A stretch of DNA of 64,000 nucleotides from Bacillus canaveralius. Lineage in GTDB: Bacteria > Bacillota > Bacilli > Bacillales > Cytobacillaceae. The notes beneath the pieces are model-generated. The model ran no database searches and was not told the origin of the DNA. It saw only the letters and a program-made list of their open reading frames with translations. The DNA is taken from assembly GCF_002860125.1 (NCBI RefSeq), contig NZ_PGVA01000054.1:1-64000 (forward strand), given 5' to 3'. The translations under genes and the position numbers were made by a program. This document shows, one piece after another, positions 60,093 through 64,000 of the stretch (the first letter of the stretch is position 1; each line of letters begins with the position of its first letter).

Positions 60093-60306
60093 CTATAATC
60101 CTCCCAGAATACTCAATAACTTAATCTCCCAGTGAACTGAATTATCATGAATTACAAGCGTAATCCAAATACCCAAAGGGGAAGTGGAATTAGAGGTCAA
60201 GCAAATGAATCCGCCCCCAAAGGTCAAAAAAAGGCACTACTCCGTACAGAAGTACTGCCCCTATTTTACTCATTATCCAATAAAATAACAGATAATATCT
60301 ATATTT

Positions 60307-63300
60307 TTATATCATCAAAATTTCACGAATATCCTCTTCAGTTAAAGTTGCTGATGCTTTTTCTTCTGAATCGATAATGTCTGCAATGAGATCTCTCTTT
60401 TTATCTTGGAGCTCATTGATCTTTTCTTCAATTGTTCCCCGGGCAACGAGCTTGATAACCTGTACAACTTTTTTCTGACCAAATCGATGAGCGCGGTCTG
60501 CCGCTTGCTGCTCAACCGCAGGATTCCACCAAAGATCATATAAGATGACTGTATCCGCACCTGTCAGGTTCAGTCCTATCCCTCCCGCTTTCAAGGAAAT
60601 CAAAAACAAATCCCGCTCACCATCATTAAACCGATTGCAGATTTCCACTCGTTCCTCTGAAGGAGTTTGTCCATCGAGGTAGAAATACGTTTGACCCCGC
60701 ATGGTTATCTCTCTGCCTATCAGCTCAAGCATTTTCGTGAATTGGGAGAATATCAGCACTCTTCTTCCTGAAAGTCTTGCTTCCTCTACTATTTGCAGCA
60801 GCTGCTCGTATTTTGCCGAGCTCCCCTTATAGCCGTCTACAAACAGGGCAGGGTGACAACAAATTTGCCGCAATCGCGTCAATCCCGCTAAAATTCTAAT
60901 CCGATTTTTTCGAATGGTATCCTTGTCGAGGTTTTTTAAAGTATCATGTCGCAGCTTCGCCAAATATGCTGCATAGAGCTTCTTTTGTTCAGGCAGCAGC
61001 TCTGCTGATTCAAGCGACTCAATTTTTTCAGGTAACTCGGCAAGCACATCCTCTTTTATTCTGCGAAGCAAAAAGGGACGAACCCTTCGAGCAATTGTTT
61101 TCCTTGGAAGATGGCTGTATTCTCTTAATCCTTGGAATAGCTGTGGGAAGACAACATGATAAATCGACCAAAGCTCTTCAAGTGAATTTTCCACCGGCGT
61201 TCCTGTTAGGCCGAAACGATTATCTGCCTGTATCCTTTTAACAGCTCGAGCCGTTTGGGTCACTGGATTTTTAAACGCTTGTGCCTCATCAAAGAAAACA
61301 GTATGAAACGTTTGTTTCTCATACCACTTGATATCACGACGTAGTAACGGGTAGGACGTAATAATGACATCTAAATCTTTGATATGCTTTTGTAGCTCTT
61401 CTCGATCCGCTTTATTCCCGTCTATGATAATCGCTTGAAGATCAGGAGCAAATTTCATGATTTCATGTAACCAGTTATACGTTAAGGATGACGGGCAAAC
61501 AATGAGAACCGGGAGCCTCCTATCTCGAATGCTTGAAAGCTCAGAAACAATAAACGCAATGCTTTGCACCGTTTTACCAAGTCCCATGTCATCGGCTAGA
61601 ACGCCACCAAATCCGTAGCTGGCTAGTGTCTTCATCCATTTATATCCGCGTTTTTGATAGTCTCTTAACACGTTATCTAATTTTTGTGGTATCTCGAAAT
61701 CCAAGTTACCTGGGTTACGAATATTATCAAGTAACTGACGGAATGATTCCTCCACCATGAAGACCTGGCTATCATCAACAGAATCAAGGTGTTTAAGACT
61801 TTGAATAATAGGCATATTTAGACTAGCTTCAAAATCTTCATCCTGAACCGGAACTGCCTTCAGAAAACGGCGGATTTCTTCCATTTCCTTCGTCTCGAGA
61901 GATAGAAGTGATCCATTTCGAAGGCGATAATATTTCCGTTTTTCTTCTAGTGCCGCTAAAATCTCCCGAATCTGTTTGTCAGCAATACCATCCATCTCAA
62001 ATTTGAATTCCAGCCAATTGGTGCGTTCTTTTTTGACCTTCACTCTAATTTTTGGATGAGCATTCTTTCTCACGATGCGATTTCGAACAGCAGTTGTCGC
62101 ATAGACTTGGACGAGTTGCTGAAGCTGTGGAACGACATGATATAAAAATTCATATTCAAGTGCTTCATTTTGCATAGTGTAACCGCCATCTGTTTTGGAA
62201 AACCCGCTCTCCTCCATGAGCTGAAGGATTTCCTCTTCCTTTTCCAGATCCCTTATAATCATTGGTCCTGTTGGGATGTCTCGGCTTTCCAAAGGTTGGA
62301 TAACGACATCTTCATATTGAAACTCTAGTCCTGCAAGCAGTCGATTTTTCAGACGATCCAAGTAAAGCTTGGCAACAAGTGGTTTTTTCATAATCTTCTG
62401 AGATAACGCATTAGCCAGTTGGACATCGCCAATTTTTTTCAGACCTGGAACGATTTTTTTTAGAAAAAAATCGATTTGTTCATGTGGAATCGGAATGTGA
62501 TTCGTACCCGGAGATACTAGCATTTGCTTTAGTTCGGATAATCGTTCACAGTCCTGTTCTTCTAAACAAAAGACTTGTCCGTCACATAACACAGAACTAT
62601 AGGAATTCAAAACAACCATTCGGTCAAAGCCTTTGATCACTAATCGGTAATCATCGCCTTCTGCTTCATCAAATGTAAACTGTATAGGAGGTGGTCCATC
62701 CACAATTCGTAAGCTCTCAAAAGAATGACCATCATGCTCAAGCGTAACCAATGGGATCTTTGTGAGTAAAGGGACGAGCCCCGCCCAAGAGGATGGTGGA
62801 ATAAGTAATGTTTGATTACTAGCTGTATAGTCAGAAAGGTTCGGTAAAGCTTCTATAAATGCCTTTTCATCCTGGACGACCCAGATGAGCTGATGAATAA
62901 CCGCATCTGATTCGTTTAAAAAGCAATGAAGGCTTGGGTCATACGTAAATTTAGGGGATAATGCACTGTGTTGCCCTTGTTTTACGTCCTGTAGAAAGTC
63001 TCGAATATTTTGCAGCTTCGTATGACCGACCTCAGCTTCCATTCCAAACAAGTACTGACCATTCCCTATCGAGACCGGCTTACAAGTGAACATGACATCA
63101 AGTACTTCTCTTTTTTCAAAATGAAGTTGCTGTCCACTTGTTCGAGTTGGTCTGTCATTGAAGATTGTCATGAAGCCTTCTGTCAGCTCTCCATAATTGG
63201 ATTGTTGGCCTTGTACACTGATAGGAAACGTTCCTTGTCGTTGATGTTCATAAATGGCTAATAAAACGGCCGCAATGTGTTGGCAATACTTTTGAAAAAT

Positions 63301-63520
63301 TTGCTAGCGTAGGACAGCTACATTTCGTCTGAATGTCCCCTGTCGGATCTTTTTCAATTGTGACCTGAAAGTCTTCAGTTCCATTAACGATGGCTTCACA
63401 GAAATCAGGGCTATACTGGCTAAATGTTACTTTATTCGCACGATAAAAAGCGTCTCCTCTTTTGAAGGAGACGGTACCGCACATTTCTTTTATCATCTTG
63501 TGATTTACTTTTATATCCAT
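60307..63520 (-). pseudogene. SWIM-SNF2 helicase gene (YwqA-like), one-base frameshift
   Basis: Two frames form one gene. The first (63520 to about 63290) gives an N-terminal domain and the start of a SWIM zinc finger, CSCPTLANFSK. If one extra base near 63284-63295 is skipped, the finger continues as YCQHIAAVLLAIYEHQ, completing CxC...CxH, and reads straight into the 954-residue SNF2 part. That part has Walker A DDMGLGKTVQSIAF, DEAQ, LTGTPVEN, and the helicase C motifs LIFSQFTKMLELI and LNLTGADTVILYDLWWNPAVEQQAADRAHR. Restored length is 1070 residues. The helicase half could still be made from ATG 63171, though its ribosome site is poor. Confidence 0.88.
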
Positions 63521-63840
63521 GTACGCCCGCTCCTTCCTTTCTATTTGTCGAGGGGTATCTATATATTCAAAGTCTGCACTATTTTCTCTTCACTCGTTTT
63601 TCTTCCCCATTTTATCATATATTCTATAGTGAATCGAACCAATCGCGCATTCAACTAACCTGCTCCGTTCAATAAGAAAAAGCCGCCTGGTTCGGCAGCT
63701 ATATCTTCAACTATTGCGCCTGATTGTTGAAGAAGCTAATCTTATATTGCAGGTCATATTCGTACTAAGCATTTATCATTCTCTATTCCTTCAAAAAAAC
63801 TGTGTTAGAATTTAATAAAAAACACTAAGGGAGAGTCGAA
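63521..63840. other. intergenic region between divergent genes
   Basis: About 320 bases with both promoters. A hairpin-like AGCCGCC-TGGTTC-GGCAGCT at 63680-63702 has no T-run. No gene seen. Confidence 0.4.
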
Positions 63841-64000
63841 ATGGAAATTTTGGAAAAATATATTAAAGCAACAAATACACACAGCTTTGACGAAGTTAGA
63901 AAATTGTTGCATCCTAATGCTATGTTCTTCTTTAGCGATAAAAGTTGTATAACTCACGAAGAAATTCAAACATACTTTGAAACCGCTTGGTCACTAGTAA
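63841..64000 (+). CDS. NTF2-like (DUF4440/SnoaL-type) protein, truncated by window end
   Basis: The first 53 codons of a gene that runs past the window. ATG 63841 follows AAGGGAGAGTCGAA. The product begins with a helix LEKYIKATNTHSFDEVRKLLHPNAMFFFSD, followed by HEEIQTYFETAW; this is the helix-helix-strand start of nuclear-transport-factor-2-like proteins that serve as small enzymes or accessory domains. Function cannot be predicted without the rest. Confidence 0.7.
   Translation, partial: MEILEKYIKATNTHSFDEVRKLLHPNAMFFFSDKSCITHEEIQTYFETAWSLV

Noticed and set aside
60147-60377. A 76-codon plus-strand frame starting MNYKRNPNTQRGSG.
   Set aside because: Its second half is antisense to the end of the SNF2 gene, there is no GGAGG before the ATG, and the composition is not protein-like.
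1-64000. tRNA, rRNA, CRISPR arrays, T-box leaders and prophage modules.
   Set aside because: Looked for on both strands; apart from the SAM riboswitch no structured RNA gene or repeat-spacer array was seen.

Overview
The window reads as chromosome from a low-GC, endospore-forming Firmicute of the Bacillaceae. The support is the gene set: two CotF-type spore coat gene pairs, MntH-independent classics such as Mn-dependent pyrophosphatase PpaC, a YeeI-type YebC protein, YwbE, a YwqA-like SNF2 helicase, a SAM-I riboswitch in front of metNPQ, and Bacillus-style GGAGG ribosome sites with frequent GTG/TTG starts. I cannot assign a genus. No rRNA, tRNA, CRISPR array, prophage or replication origin was seen.

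Layout. 0-0.8 kb: a CstR-type persulfide sensor with a rhodanese-like protein that lacks the catalytic Cys, with a dyad operator inside their promoter. 1-4.5 kb: membrane proteins (one preceded by a decayed paralogue, one frameshifted), then duplicated spore coat pairs. 4.5-13.2 kb: MFS exporter, secreted PI-PLC-like phosphodiesterase, a metallo-beta-lactamase-fold hydrolase with its TetR repressor and two matched operators, a DUF457-like membrane protein, a lipoprotein, a secreted subtilase and several small proteins. 13.4-18.8 kb: PpaC, VOC protein, an unusual beta-helix/coiled-coil protein facing a repeat protein, and a YebC-family regulator.

19.4-26.7 kb: a tightly overlapping seven-gene operon with a nicotianamine-synthase-like enzyme, a MATE exporter and a complete Opp/Nik/Cnt-type ABC importer, preceded by Zur-box-like sites. 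It looks like a zinc metallophore system of the staphylopine type but with no opine dehydrogenase or histidine racemase in view. 27.2-34.4 kb: an enolase-superfamily enzyme, then an aliphatic amidase locus (amiE, AmiB-like AAA+ protein, AmiS/UreI channel) with a textbook sigma-54 promoter, divergent from a 773-residue regulator that joins an AmiC-like amide-sensing domain to a sigma-54 AAA+ activator and a Fis-type helix-turn-helix. This one-protein solution to amide sensing is the most striking item here.

34.4-41.1 kb is a zone of decay: fragments of a methionine-synthase-like gene, a response regulator, a phosphoesterase and a sugar nucleotidyltransferase sit among intact small genes and two glycosyltransferases. 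41.2-52.3 kb: YwbE, a second secreted subtilase, a chemoreceptor, the SAM-riboswitch-controlled methionine ABC importer, an ECF sigma factor with a DUF4179 partner, and a DUF6454-like secreted protein. 52.4-57.5 kb: an acyl-CoA-dehydrogenase-like flavoprotein, a double DUF4242 protein, an HxlR regulator and an SsuABC-type importer; the two minus-strand promoters of this group share an almost identical 38-40 bp block, so they are probably one regulon. 57.5-64 kb: an IS1182-type transposase remnant, a sugar epimerase-like protein, a Nudix hydrolase, and a SWIM-SNF2 helicase gene split by a one-base frameshift.
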